Assembly: GCF_026017845.1 (NCBI RefSeq)
Contig: NZ_CP100416.1
Coordinates: 1,718,985-1,782,984 of the forward strand
DNA length: 64,000 nt
Source of the DNA: Amycolatopsis mediterranei
Lineage (GTDB): Bacteria; Actinomycetota; Actinomycetes; Mycobacteriales; Pseudonocardiaceae
Direction: 5' to 3'
Shown here: one piece after another, positions 51,320 to 60,774 of the stretch
Layout: each line of letters starts with the position of its first letter
Numbering within the stretch: position 1 is the first letter of the stretch
The notes under the pieces: model-generated
What the model was told of the DNA's origin: nothing
Database searches by the model: none
What the model saw: only the letters and a program-made list of their open reading frames with translations
Position numbers and translations under genes: made by a program

Positions 51320-53347
51320 ATGGCACTGCTGCGCAGCTACGTCTCCGGGAGCTGGCACACGGCGGCGGACGAGGGCGTCCCGCTGCACGACGCGGCCACC
51401 GGCGAGGAGGTCGCCCGGATCTCCTCGGCGGGCGTCGACTTCGCCGCCGCGCTGGCGTACGGCCGCGCGGTCGGCGGCCCGGCGCTGCGCGAGCTGACGT
51501 TCCACCAGCGTGCGGCCCTGCTCAAGGCGCTGGCCTCGCACCTGCGCGAGCACCGCGAGGAGTTGTACGCGCTGTCGGCTCGCACCGGGGCGACGCTGGG
51601 CGACTCGAAGTTCGACATCGACGGCGGCATCGGCGTCCTCTTCAGCTACGGCTCGAAGGGCAAGCGCGAGCTGCCGAACGACACCGTCTACGTCGAAGGC
51701 GCGGTGGAGCCGCTCTCGCGCGGGGGCACGTTCGTCGCCCAGCACATCGCGACCCCGCTGCGGGGCGTCGCCGTCCAGATCAACGCGTTCAACTTCCCGG
51801 TCTGGGGGCCGCTGGAGAAGTTCGCGCCCGCCTTCCTGGCCGGTGTCCCGAGCCTGGTCAAGCCGGCCAGCTCGACGGCGTACCTGACCGCGCGGCTGGT
51901 CGAGCTGATCATCGAGTCGGGCATCCTGCCGGAGGGCGCGCTGCAGTTCGTCGCCGGCAACGTCGGCGACCTCCTGGACCACGTCACCGCGCAGGACCTG
52001 GTGTCCTTCACCGGCTCGGCGTCGACCGCCCAGAAGCTGCGCGCGCACCCGGCGATCATCCGCAACGCCGTCCGGTTCAACGCCGAGGCCGACTCGCTGA
52101 ACTGCTCGATCCTCGGCCCGGACGCCGTGAAGGGCACCACCGAGTTCGACCTGTTCGTCAAGCAGCTGACCACCGAAATGACGGTCAAGGCGGGGCAGAA
52201 GTGCACCGCGATCCGACGCGCGTTCGTTCCGGCGTCGCTGCTCGACGACGTCGCTGCCGCCGCGTCCGAGCGGCTCGCGAAGGTGACCGTCGGCAACCCC
52301 GCGTCGGAAGGCGTCCGGATGGGTGCGCTGGCCAGCCTGGAACAGCGCGAGGAGGTCCGGCGGTCGCTGAAGGCGCTGCTGGACGCCGGGAGCGTCGTGT
52401 TCGGTGACCCGGAGAAGGTCGAGGTCGTCGACGCCGATGCCGAGCGTGGCGCCTTCATCTCGCCGGTGCTGCTCAAGGCCGATCCGGAACGAACCGAGCC
52501 GCACGAGGTCGAGGCGTTCGGCCCGGTCTCGACGCTGATGCCGTACACGTCCACCGAGCAGGTCGTCGACTTCGCCGCTCGCGGCGGCGGCAGCCTCGCC
52601 GGCTCGATCGTGTCGGCGGACAAGGAGTTCGTCCGCGAGGTCGTCCTGGGTGCGGCGCCGTTCCACGGCCGGCTGCTGGTGCTCGACGCCGAAGACGCGA
52701 AGGAGTCCACCGGGCACGGCTCACCGATGCCGCAGCTGGTCCACGGCGGCCCGGGCCGCGCGGGCGGCGGCGAGGAGATGGGCGGGATCCGCGGGGTCCT
52801 GCACCACATGCAGCGCACCGCCGTGCAGGGTTCGCCCGCGGTGCTCTCCGCCGTCACCGGCCGCTGGGTCGCCGGCGCGCCGCGCACCGAGGGCGTCCAC
52901 CCGTTCCGGAAGTCCCTGGCCGAGCTTCGCATCGGCGACTCGGTGGTGGCCGGGCCGCGGGTGGTTTCCCAGGAAGACGTCGACCACTTCGCCGAGTTCA
53001 CCGGCGACACGTTCTACGCGCACACCGACCCCGCGGCGGCGGCCGCGAACCCGCTGTTCGGCGGGATCGTCGCGCACGGGTACCTGGTCGTCTCCTTCGC
53101 GGCCGGGTTGTTCGTCTCGCCCGAGCCGGGCCCGGTGCTGGCCAACTACGGCTTGGAGAACCTCCGCTTCCTCACCCCGGTCAAGGTCGGCGACTCGCTG
53201 ACGGTGACGCTGACCGCGAAGCAGATCACCCCGCGGATCGACCAGGAGTACGGCGAGGTCCGCTGGGACGCCGACGTCACCAACGCCGACGGCGAGTCCG
53301 TGGCCAAGTACGACGTCCTGACGCTGGTTTCGAAGGAGCAGCCGTGA
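51320..53347 (+). CDS. paaZ: PaaZ bifunctional oxepin-CoA hydrolase/semialdehyde dehydrogenase
   Basis: 675 residues. N-terminal aldehyde dehydrogenase (about 1-520: [36 protein letters not shown], and the cysteine region [17 protein letters not shown]) fused to a C-terminal MaoC-like hydratase (about 535-675: [39 protein letters not shown]). It opens the oxepin ring and oxidises the resulting aldehyde. First gene of the plus-strand paa operon; its stop overlaps the GTG of paaA. Confidence 0.95.
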   Translation: MALLRSYVSGSWHTAADEGVPLHDAATGEEVARISSAGVDFAAALAYGRAVGGPALRELTFHQRAALLKALASHLREHREELYALSARTGATLGDSKFDIDGGIGVLFSYGSKGKRELPNDTVYVEGAVEPLSRGGTFVAQHIATPLRGVAVQINAFNFPVWGPLEKFAPAFLAGVPSLVKPASSTAYLTARLVELIIESGILPEGALQFVAGNVGDLLDHVTAQDLVSFTGSASTAQKLRAHPAIIRNAVRFNAEADSLNCSILGPDAVKGTTEFDLFVKQLTTEMTVKAGQKCTAIRRAFVPASLLDDVAAAASERLAKVTVGNPASEGVRMGALASLEQREEVRRSLKALLDAGSVVFGDPEKVEVVDADAERGAFISPVLLKADPERTEPHEVEAFGPVSTLMPYTSTEQVVDFAARGGGSLAGSIVSADKEFVREVVLGAAPFHGRLLVLDAEDAKESTGHGSPMPQLVHGGPGRAGGGEEMGGIRGVLHHMQRTAVQGSPAVLSAVTGRWVAGAPRTEGVHPFRKSLAELRIGDSVVAGPRVVSQEDVDHFAEFTGDTFYAHTDPAAAAANPLFGGIVAHGYLVVSFAAGLFVSPEPGPVLANYGLENLRFLTPVKVGDSLTVTLTAKQITPRIDQEYGEVRWDADVTNADGESVAKYDVLTLVSKEQP

Positions 53348-54276
53348 CGGCCGTAGCTTCGCTCGAAGAGCACTTCGAGCACACCATCCAGCGCGACCAG
53401 CGGATCGAGCCGCGCGACTGGGTGCCCGACGGCTACCGCAAGACGATGATCCGGCAGATCGCGCAGCACGCGCACTCGGAGATCATCGGCATGCAGCCCG
53501 AAGGCAACTGGATCACCCGGGCGCCGTCGCTGCGGCGCAAGGCGATCCTGCTGGCCAAGGTGCAGGACGAGGCCGGCCACGGGCTCTACCTGTACTCGGC
53601 CGCGGCGACGCTGGGCGCGGACCGGGCGGACCTCACCGACAAGCTGATCACCGGACGGCAGAAGTACTCGTCGATCTTCAACTACCCGACGCTGACCTTC
53701 GCCGACGTCGGCGTGATCGGCTGGCTGGTCGACGGCGCGGCGATCTGCAACCAGGTGCCGCTGTGCCGGTCGTCGTACGGGCCGTACGCGCGGGCGATGA
53801 TCCGGATCTGCAAGGAGGAGTCCTTCCACCAGCGGCAGGGCTACGAGCTGCTGATGACGATGATGCGCGGGACCTCGCAGCAGCGGGAGATGGTGCAGGA
53901 GGCCGTGAACCGCTGGTGGTGGCCGTCGCTGATGATGTTCGGGCCGCCGGACGCCGATTCGCCGAACACCGCGCAGTCGATGGCGTGGAAGATCAAGCGC
54001 CACACCAACGACGAGCTGCGGCAGCGGTTCGTGGACATGTCGGTGCCGCAGGCCGAGGCCCTGGGCGTCACGTTCCCGGACCCTGCGCTGAAGTGGAACG
54101 CCGAGCGCGGGCACTACGACTTCGGCGCGGTGGACTGGGACGAGTTCAAGAACGTGCTGAAGGGCAACGGCCCGTGCAACGCCTCGCGGATCGAGCACCG
54201 GCGCCGGGCGCACGAAGACGGCGCGTGGGTGCGGGAAGCCGCCGTCGCGCACGCCGGGAAGAAGGAGCGCAAGTGA
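53344..54276 (+). CDS. paaA: Phenylacetyl-CoA epoxidase catalytic subunit PaaA
   Basis: 310 residues from GTG 53344. The diiron four-helix-bundle motifs are visible: [19 protein letters not shown] and [19 protein letters not shown], each giving Glu and His ligands. It forms the ring-1,2-epoxide of phenylacetyl-CoA together with PaaB, PaaC and the reductase PaaE. Confidence 0.96.
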   Translation: MTAVASLEEHFEHTIQRDQRIEPRDWVPDGYRKTMIRQIAQHAHSEIIGMQPEGNWITRAPSLRRKAILLAKVQDEAGHGLYLYSAAATLGADRADLTDKLITGRQKYSSIFNYPTLTFADVGVIGWLVDGAAICNQVPLCRSSYGPYARAMIRICKEESFHQRQGYELLMTMMRGTSQQREMVQEAVNRWWWPSLMMFGPPDADSPNTAQSMAWKIKRHTNDELRQRFVDMSVPQAEALGVTFPDPALKWNAERGHYDFGAVDWDEFKNVLKGNGPCNASRIEHRRRAHEDGAWVREAAVAHAGKKERK

Positions 54277-54629
54277 CCGACCTGACGGCCGAAGGCGGCC
54301 ACGGCGCCGTCCCCCTGGAGGGCGTCCCCGCGGCTCCGGGCCCGATCAAGCACGACTGGCCGCTGTACGAGGTGTTCGTCCGCGGCAAGCGCGGGCTGAA
54401 CCACGTGCACGTCGGCTCGCTGCACGCGGCCGACGACCGGATGGCGCTGCACCACGCCCGCGACCTCTACACCCGCCGCAACGAAGGCGTGTCGATCTGG
54501 GTCGTGCGCGCGGCGGACATCACGGCGTCGTCGCCGGACGAGAAGGACCCGTTCTTCGCGCCCAGCGGCGACAAGGTCTACCGGCACCCGACGTTCTACG
54601 ACATCCCCGAGGATGTGCCGCACATATGA
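54273..54629 (+). CDS. paaB: Phenylacetyl-CoA epoxidase subunit PaaB
   Basis: 118 residues from GTG 54273 inside the paaA stop, RBS GAAGGAG. Typical Paa[59 protein letters not shown]. It is a small structural subunit of the epoxidase complex. Confidence 0.95.
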   Translation: MTDLTAEGGHGAVPLEGVPAAPGPIKHDWPLYEVFVRGKRGLNHVHVGSLHAADDRMALHHARDLYTRRNEGVSIWVVRAADITASSPDEKDPFFAPSGDKVYRHPTFYDIPEDVPHI

Positions 54630-55483
54630 GTTTCGACAACGTGTACGAGGCCATCACCGAGGAGAACGACGCCCGCTGGGCGTTCGGCACCGGCTTCGAG
54701 GACCCGCTGTCCGGAGTGGACACTTCGGTACCGTCCGGTGTGGACGGTGTGCAACTGGCCGCGTACTGCCTGATGCTGGGTGACGACGCGCTGGTCTTCT
54801 CCCACCGGCTCCAGGAGTGGTGCACCAACGCGCCCGAGCTGGAGGACGAGGTCGCCATCGCCAACATCGCCCTGGACCTGCTGGGGCAGGCGCGGCTGCT
54901 GCTCGCCCGCGCCGGCAAGGCCGACGGCTCTTCGCGCACCGAGGACTCGTTCGCGTTCCTGCGCGCCGAAAACGAGTTCCGCAACGTCCGGCTCGCCGAG
55001 CTGGGCGGCGGCCACTTCGGGCACCTGATCGCGCGCCTGTTCGTGTTCTCGACGTGGCGGCTGGCGCTGTTCCAGCGACTCGAGACGTCGGTGGACCCGG
55101 TGCTGGCGGCGATCGCGGACAAGGGCGTCAAGGAGCTCGCCTACCACCGCGACTACGCGGCGCAGTGGCTGGTCCGTCTCGGCGACGGGACGCCGTTGTC
55201 GCACTCGCGGATGCAGGAGGGGCTCGACGAGGTCTGGCCGTACGTGGGGGAGCTGTTCCGCACGCACCCCACGGAGTTCGTGGACGCGGCTTCGCTGCGG
55301 CCCGAGTTCGACGCGGTGCTGGACCAGGTCCTCGCGGCTTCGACGCTGTCCCGGCCTTCGTCCGGCGAGCTCGCCGGGGTTTCCGGGCGGACGGGCCGCG
55401 ACGGCGTCCACACCGAGCAGATGGGGTTCCTGCTGGCGGAGCTGCAGAGCGTGGCCCGGGCGATGCCGGACGCTCGATGGTGA
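54626..55483 (+). CDS. paaC: Phenylacetyl-CoA epoxidase structural subunit PaaC
   Basis: 285 residues; ATGA overlap with paaB. Diiron-like fold without a full metal site: YCLMLGDDALVFSHRLQEWC and EDEVAIANIALDLLGQARLL. It forms the PaaA-PaaC heterodimer core of the epoxidase. Confidence 0.95.
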   Translation: MSFDNVYEAITEENDARWAFGTGFEDPLSGVDTSVPSGVDGVQLAAYCLMLGDDALVFSHRLQEWCTNAPELEDEVAIANIALDLLGQARLLLARAGKADGSSRTEDSFAFLRAENEFRNVRLAELGGGHFGHLIARLFVFSTWRLALFQRLETSVDPVLAAIADKGVKELAYHRDYAAQWLVRLGDGTPLSHSRMQEGLDEVWPYVGELFRTHPTEFVDAASLRPEFDAVLDQVLAASTLSRPSSGELAGVSGRTGRDGVHTEQMGFLLAELQSVARAMPDARW

Positions 55484-55965
55484 CCGCGGCCGCGGTGGCC
55501 GCCACGGTCACCGACCCCGAACTGCCGATGCTGACCCTGGCGGACCTGGGCGTGCTGCGCTCGGTGTCCGAGGCCGAGGGCCGGGTGGTCGTCGCGATCA
55601 CGCCGACGTACACGGGCTGCCCGGCGATGGACACCATGCGCGACGACCTGGAGCACGCGCTGGTTTCGGCGGGCTTCGCGGACGTCGAGATCCGGACCCA
55701 GCTGTCGCCGGCGTGGACGTCGGATTGGATTTCGCCCTCGGGGCGGGAGAAACTGGCCGCGGCCGGGATCGCCCCGCCGGGTGCGGCCCCGCGGCGGTCG
55801 GGCCCGATCCCGCTGACGCTGTCGGCGCCGGTCACGCGGGTCCGCTGCCCGCATTGCGGTTCCCCGGACACCGAAGAGCAGTCCCGGTTCGGCGCGACGG
55901 CCTGCAAGGCGCTGCGGCGCTGCCGCGCGTGCCTCGAGCCCTTCGAACACGTCAAGGAGATCTAG
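55477..55965 (+). CDS. paaD: PaaD iron-sulfur/metal assembly factor
   Basis: 162 residues from ATG 55477 (or GTG 55480), overlapping paaC. DUF59/MIP18-type domain (VTDPELPMLTLADLGVLRSV, TPTYTGCPAMDTMRDDL) followed by a C-terminal zinc-ribbon-like CPHCGSPDTEEQSRF...CRACLEPF. It is needed for maturation of the epoxidase system in other bacteria. Confidence 0.92.
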   Translation: MVTAAAVAATVTDPELPMLTLADLGVLRSVSEAEGRVVVAITPTYTGCPAMDTMRDDLEHALVSAGFADVEIRTQLSPAWTSDWISPSGREKLAAAGIAPPGAAPRRSGPIPLTLSAPVTRVRCPHCGSPDTEEQSRFGATACKALRRCRACLEPFEHVKEI

Positions 55966-57018
55966 GTGGCGCGGTTCCACGAGTTGACGGTGGCCGGGGT
56001 CGAGCGGCTGTGCGACGACGCGGTCGCGGTGACGTTCGACGTGCCTTCGTCGCTGGCGTCCGAGTACGCCTTCAAGCCCGGCCAGTCCTTGACGTTGCGG
56101 CGCTCGATCGACGGCCGCGACGAGCGCCGGTCGTACTCGATCTGCGCCCCCGCGGGCGCGGCACCGCGGGTGGGCGTCCGCTTGGTGCCGGACGGGTTCT
56201 TCTCGTCGTGGCTGGTGAACGACGTCCGCCCGGGCGACACGGTCGAGGTGGCCCCGCCGACGGGTTCGTTCACCCCGGACCTCTCGGCGGGCGGCCACCA
56301 CGTCCTGATCGCGGCGGGCTCGGGCATCACGCCGGTGCTGTCGATCGTGTCGTCGCTGCTGGCCACCCCGGACGCCACGGTGACGGTCCTGTACGGCAAC
56401 CGCCGCACGGACACGGTGATGTTCGCGGACGAACTGGCGGACCTGAAGGACCGTGCGCCGTCGCGGCTGGAGCTGATCCACGTGCTGTCGCGTGAGCCTC
56501 GGGAGGCGGAGCTGTTCACCGGCCGCCTGGACGTCCCGAAGTTGCGCACGCTGTTCTCTTCGCTGGTGCCGGTGGCTTCGGTGGACCACTGGTGGCTGTG
56601 CGGCCCGTTCGAGATGGTGTCGGGGGCGCAGGAGCTGCTGGCGTCGCTGGGCGTGCCGCGGGAGCGCATCCACCAGGAGCTGTTCTACGTGGACACCCCA
56701 CCGGCCCCGGTGGAGCACCTCGACCCGGCGGTGGCGGGGGAGTCGTCGGAGGTGTCGGTGGTCCTGGACGGCCGTTCGACGCCGATGACGCTGCCGCGCT
56801 CGTCGTCGGTGCTCGACGGGGCGCAGAAGTTCCGCCCGGACCTGCCGTTCGCCTGCAAGGGCGGGGTGTGCGGAACGTGCCGCGCCCGCGTGACGGAGGG
56901 CAAGGTCGACCTGCGGCGCAACTTCGCGCTGGAGGAGGCCGAGGTGGCGGCGGGCTTCGTGCTGACGTGCCAGTCATACCCGGTCTCGGAGACGATCACC
57001 GTCGACTTCGACGCCTGA
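55966..57018 (+). CDS. paaE: Phenylacetyl-CoA epoxidase reductase PaaE
   Basis: 350 residues from GTG 55966. FAD-binding RRSYSICAPAG, NAD(P)-binding AAGSGITPVLSIVSSLLA, and the C-terminal plant-type 2Fe-2S cluster in FACKGGVCGTCRARV with the fourth Cys in VLTCQSYP. It passes electrons from NADPH to the PaaAC diiron centre. Its last 45 bases overlap the 3' end of a convergent membrane-protein gene. Confidence 0.95.
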   Translation: MARFHELTVAGVERLCDDAVAVTFDVPSSLASEYAFKPGQSLTLRRSIDGRDERRSYSICAPAGAAPRVGVRLVPDGFFSSWLVNDVRPGDTVEVAPPTGSFTPDLSAGGHHVLIAAGSGITPVLSIVSSLLATPDATVTVLYGNRRTDTVMFADELADLKDRAPSRLELIHVLSREPREAELFTGRLDVPKLRTLFSSLVPVASVDHWWLCGPFEMVSGAQELLASLGVPRERIHQELFYVDTPPAPVEHLDPAVAGESSEVSVVLDGRSTPMTLPRSSSVLDGAQKFRPDLPFACKGGVCGTCRARVTEGKVDLRRNFALEEAEVAAGFVLTCQSYPVSETITVDFDA

Positions 57019-57345
57019 CGCGCTGCTCGCATCCTTCTTCTGCTGCTTCCGGGATCGGAGGAAGCCCCGCACCTTCTTCCACCCCTTCCAGCCCAGCCCG
57101 CCGAGGACGGGCGAGGTGACCGCTCCGGCGACGAGGCCCAGACCCGTGCCGAGGTGCCCGGTGCCCATCAGCACGCTGCCGACGATGACGGCCACGACGA
57201 GAAGAACGCTGATGACGGAGATCGTGGCGGCCTTGATCAGCCGCACCAGGTTTTCCGTTCGCGTCCGGCCGCTGACGACGAAGCCGATGAGCGCCCAGAG
57301 TCCCGTCGGCAGCTCGGCCGGGCCCCGTTCGCTCACGGTGCTCAC
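56974..57345 (-). CDS. Small two-helix membrane protein coupled to an XRE regulator
   Basis: About 123 residues from GTG 57345 in the regulator stop (GTGA); an internal GTG at 57336 is also possible. Two or three membrane segments (about 14-30, 37-57, 62-84), then a basic and acidic tail (GWKGWKKVRGFLRSRKQQKK). No family recognised. The end overlaps paaE on the other strand. Confidence 0.6.
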   Translation of the reverse strand: MSTVSERGPAELPTGLWALIGFVVSGRTRTENLVRLIKAATISVISVLLVVAVIVGSVLMGTGHLGTGLGLVAGAVTSPVLGGLGWKGWKKVRGFLRSRKQQKKDASSASGVEVDGDRLRDRV

Positions 57346-58511
57346 CACACCCGGGCCTGATCCGGGTCGCTCGCCGAAGGCTGGAGCCGCTCGGCCAGCA
57401 GCGCACGGAGGATGTCGACCTCCGTGCCGTCCCACTTCCCGAGGGTCTCCCGCAATCGGCGGAGATCCGATTGGGCGGTGGCGGATTCCAGCACGCGAGC
57501 GTCCTCGACCAGCGTGACGACGTGCTCGCCGGCCGCGTCGAGGTCGCCGTCCTCGGCCTGCGCCAAGGCCAGCCGGGCCCGGACCCGGTGGCGCAGGCGC
57601 GCGTGGTCCGGCGGCACCACCTCGAACGCGTCCCGGAGAGCGCGGCAAGTGGCCGGCAGGTCCTCGCCCAGCTCGAACAGCGCCCATCCCGTGGTCACCG
57701 CCGGGAGGACCGCTCCGCCGAGGCTGCTGTCTTCGCCGTATCCGCCGGAACTGCCGGCGGGCATGCCCTCGACGACCGCCAGCGCGTGAACGACCTCGGC
57801 CTTGTCGCCGCGCAGGGCGTGCACCCTGGCTTGGCGCGCCGCCAGCAGGCCCTGCAGCCAGGGGTCGGCCGCGTCGAACGAGTGCCGGGCGGTCACGACG
57901 TGCGCCAGTGCGGAGTCGACGTCCTTCGTTTCCAGCGCCAGATCGGCCAGCCGGAGGTGGGCGAAGCCGGCCAGATCGGCCCGGTCGGCCGCGGTGGCGA
58001 GTTCTCGGGACTGCAGAGTCCATCGAAGTGCCGCCTGCAGGTCGCCGGTCTCCTGCTCGATCCAGCCGGCGAGTTCGGCCGCTTGGGCGGCGAGCACCGT
58101 GACGGCTTCGTCTCGGCGGCCCAGGTGCTGCTGGAGACGGGTCGCGACGTCGCGGACGGCGTCGATCGCCAGCCGCGGCGTCGCGACGCGCGTGAGTGTC
58201 CGGTACTGGTCGAGGAGTCCCTGCAGGAGCGGCAACGCCGCCGTTCCGATGACCATCGGACCGTCGTCGACGGCTGACGCACTCACCTGCGGGGCCGCGG
58301 GCCTGACCCGGTCAGGCACGAGGGCGAGCAGCTCCCCGCGTGCGTCGAGCGCCCGGTCGACCGCTTGCGCGAGGTCCCGGTTCACACGGGCCTTACCGTT
58401 CTCGACCTTGCTGAGGTAGCCCTTGGTGAAGTGCACCGACGCGGCCAAACCGGTGAGCGACATCCCGGCCGACGTGCGGCGGCGCCGCAGCTCCGCTCCG
58501 AAGTCGCTCAC
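57342..58511 (-). CDS. XRE-family helix-turn-helix regulator with TPR-like C-terminus
   Basis: 389 residues from GTG 58511. N-terminal HTH_31/XRE domain (FGAELRRRRTSAGMSLTGLA, HFTKGYLSKVENGKARVNRD), then about 300 residues of helical repeats (GYGEDSSLGGAVLPAV, ARLRHRVRARLALAQAEDGD). This is a common Pseudonocardiaceae regulator type of unknown signal. It is translationally coupled to a small membrane protein. Confidence 0.82.
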   Translation of the reverse strand: MSDFGAELRRRRTSAGMSLTGLAASVHFTKGYLSKVENGKARVNRDLAQAVDRALDARGELLALVPDRVRPAAPQVSASAVDDGPMVIGTAALPLLQGLLDQYRTLTRVATPRLAIDAVRDVATRLQQHLGRRDEAVTVLAAQAAELAGWIEQETGDLQAALRWTLQSRELATAADRADLAGFAHLRLADLALETKDVDSALAHVVTARHSFDAADPWLQGLLAARQARVHALRGDKAEVVHALAVVEGMPAGSSGGYGEDSSLGGAVLPAVTTGWALFELGEDLPATCRALRDAFEVVPPDHARLRHRVRARLALAQAEDGDLDAAGEHVVTLVEDARVLESATAQSDLRRLRETLGKWDGTEVDILRALLAERLQPSASDPDQARVW

Positions 58512-59087
58512 CAGCGATCACGGGCGTCCATCGGCGGGCTTCTTGCGCCGTTCGCGGCCGGGTGGTGGCCACGCGCTGCCCCGAGGAGTAATGAACCGGT
58601 CGATCATCGGACACCACCGCACCTGTCTCAGCTCCGGACGAAGGCTTGTGCCCGGGCTGGTCGGGTGGGCCGTGCTCACCGGCAGTTGGCGCTGCCGGGA
58701 CTCCGAGGGCGCTCAGGCCGCTACAGGATGCACCGCGCGCCCCGGTCTTGGCCAGTGCCGACGGCAGCACTCGGAGACGAATGGACACCATCCGCCTCCG
58801 GCCAGGATCGATCGGGCGGTGGCCCGGGACAAGGCGTTTCCGGTTGCTCACCGGAACGGGAAACCGGCGACGGGGATGCCACCCGACGGGTGCGGAAACA
58901 GTGAAGGTCCCTCCGCGCCAACGGAGGGACCTTCGGCCCGATGCTTCGTCCGGAGCTGACAGACGGCGTCGGGGAACCGGTGCGAAACGCAGTCTCGCTG
59001 TTCACCAAGGATTTGTCCGGCCGGGCCGCACAACAAGGCGTTTCCTGTTGAGGGCACCGTTGAGAAACGGGCGGCTTGCCCGGCCGG
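58512..59087. other. Long intergenic region
   Basis: 576 bases without an accepted gene. Open frames on the plus strand lack an RBS, start and family resemblance. The only clear element is the hairpin at 58903-58934. Confidence 0.5.
58903..58934 (-). terminator. Terminator for the stress protein-cyclase operon
   Basis: A perfect 13-bp stem, arms 58903-58915 and 58922-58934, about 155 bases past the cyclase stop. Confidence 0.7.
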
Positions 59088-60227
59088 TCAGCGGATCCGG
59101 CGCCGCCGGCGGCGTGCGCGCGGGCTCTCCGTGACCAGGTCCTCGGCTGGGGTGCCGGGCTCCTCGGGCACCGCCTCCCGGGCCGCGGGGTCCGCCAGCC
59201 CCAGCATCTCCGCCGCCAGCTGCTGCGAGCTCGCGAACATCCCCGTTGGCGCCTCGCTCGCCCGCCGCAGTGCGGACGGACGGAGGCGGTTGTACCCCCG
59301 GACCGTCACCGGCCTGCGCGTTCGCAGCTCGTACGCCTTCTCCTCCGCCAGCTCGCCCGCCAGTTCGCGGTCGACCAGGATCGTGCCCGGGCGCGCCACC
59401 GAAGTCAGGCGGGCCGCCAGGTTGACCACCGAGCCGTACACGTCGCCGAACCGCGACAGGATCCGGCCCGAGGCCATGCCCGCGCGGACCGCCGGCAACG
59501 TCTCGTCCGCCGAGGTGCGCTCGGTCAGCGTCAGGGCGATCTCCGCCGCGTCGACCGGGGCGTCCGCCACGAAGAGGACCTCGTCGCCGATCATCTTCAC
59601 CACGCGGCCGTGGTGCTCGGCGATCACCTCCGTCGCCAGGGTCTCGAACGCGTCGAGGACGCGGCTCAGCTCGTCCTCGCCGATCTGGCGCGTCAGCCGC
59701 GTGTAGCCCACCATGTCGACGAACCCGACCACCTCGGTGCGGGACTCGACATTGTCGCCCGCGGCCGCGAACGCCCGGCCCGCGTACGCCGCCAGGTGGC
59801 GGCGCCAGACGAAGTTCTGCACCCGCTCCAGCTCCGGCAGCAACCCGTCGACCAGGCGGGTCACCTGGCGTTCGCTGCGGCCCAGCTCCGGCTGCCGCCG
59901 GATCAGCTCCCAGAGCATGTCGACCTGCCACTCGGCCAGCCGCGACAGGTGCTGGCCGAGCGCGCGCGTCACCGAGACCTCGATGCTCGGGTCGATCAGC
60001 CCCGACTGAACCAGCTGATCGGCGGTCCGCATCGCCTCGACGTCCGCGTCGGTGAAGACGACCTCGTCGTCGCGCACGGTCGCGAACCCCAGCGCGCGCC
60101 AGAGCCGGCGCGACCGCTCGTCGGGCACGCCGGCCTTCTCCGCCACCTCGAGCCGGGTGTACTTCCGCCTGCCGCCGAGCAGGACGCGTTCGAGCCGCTG
60201 CTGGAGTTCCTCGCTCGGATCGGTCAC
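59088..60227 (-). CDS. Class III adenylate/guanylate cyclase
   Basis: 379 residues from GTG 60227. An N-terminal helical region of about 160 residues is MerR-like at its start (LEVAEKAGVPDERSRRLWRA). The catalytic domain has VGFVDMVGYTRLTRQIGEDE (metal Asp), RVVKMIGDEVLFVADAP (second metal Asp) and DVYGSVVNLAARLTSVARPG (Asn/Arg transition-state pair). A basic C-terminus follows. All key residues seem present, so it is probably active. One base separates it from the universal stress protein gene. Confidence 0.88.
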   Translation of the reverse strand: MTDPSEELQQRLERVLLGGRRKYTRLEVAEKAGVPDERSRRLWRALGFATVRDDEVVFTDADVEAMRTADQLVQSGLIDPSIEVSVTRALGQHLSRLAEWQVDMLWELIRRQPELGRSERQVTRLVDGLLPELERVQNFVWRRHLAAYAGRAFAAAGDNVESRTEVVGFVDMVGYTRLTRQIGEDELSRVLDAFETLATEVIAEHHGRVVKMIGDEVLFVADAPVDAAEIALTLTERTSADETLPAVRAGMASGRILSRFGDVYGSVVNLAARLTSVARPGTILVDRELAGELAEEKAYELRTRRPVTVRGYNRLRPSALRRASEAPTGMFASSQQLAAEMLGLADPAAREAVPEEPGTPAEDLVTESPRARRRRRRIR

Positions 60228-60228
60228 G

Positions 60229-60681
60229 TCAGGTCGTGTGGACGATGAGCACGTCCACGCCGGACTTGCGGGCCACCTCGGACGGCACCGAGCCCAGGAT
60301 CCGGCCGGCGATCGTGTTCAGCCCGCGGTTGCCGACCACCAGGAGGTCGGCCTCGCGCTCGTGCACGACCTTGCGCAGCGAGTCGACCGGGTCGCCCTTC
60401 ACCGCGACCGTGTCGATCTTCTCCGCACCCGCGCGCGTCGCCCGGTCCCGCGCCGACTGCAGCGTGTCTTCGGCCGGCGCCGAGCCGACGACCTGGTACG
60501 CCTCGTCGCCGAGGACGTCCTGGGCCTTGTCGACGTCGGACTTGCTGGCCGGGTAGTACGCACACGCGATGACGAGCGTGGCGCCCGCGTCGCCGGCCAC
60601 CGCCGCCGCGCGGTCCACCGCCGCGAACGAGGACTCCGAGCCGTCCGTGCCCACCACCACGGTCCGATATGCCGCACCCAT
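60229..60681 (-). CDS. Universal stress protein (UspA family)
   Basis: 150 residues from ATG 60681 (RBS GGAGG). YRTVVVGTDGSESSFAAVDR at the start and the ATP-binding signature VGNRGLNTIAGRILGSVPSE near the end. It is co-transcribed with a nucleotide cyclase, so the pair may link ATP sensing and cyclic nucleotide output. Confidence 0.92.
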   Translation of the reverse strand: MGAAYRTVVVGTDGSESSFAAVDRAAAVAGDAGATLVIACAYYPASKSDVDKAQDVLGDEAYQVVGSAPAEDTLQSARDRATRAGAEKIDTVAVKGDPVDSLRKVVHEREADLLVVGNRGLNTIAGRILGSVPSEVARKSGVDVLIVHTT

Positions 60682-60774
60682 GCGCAAAACCTCCAGGTGA
60701 TCCCGCGTGAGCAGGGACGACAGCCGGTGGTCGGTGACCACGCGGGCTCGTCCGCGCCCGTGTCGGGTGGAAGG

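Noticed and set aside
58423..58959. A 178-codon plus-strand frame in the long intergenic region
   Set aside because: It begins inside the XRE regulator gene, has no RBS and a composition like random GC-rich sequence, and runs through the terminator hairpin.
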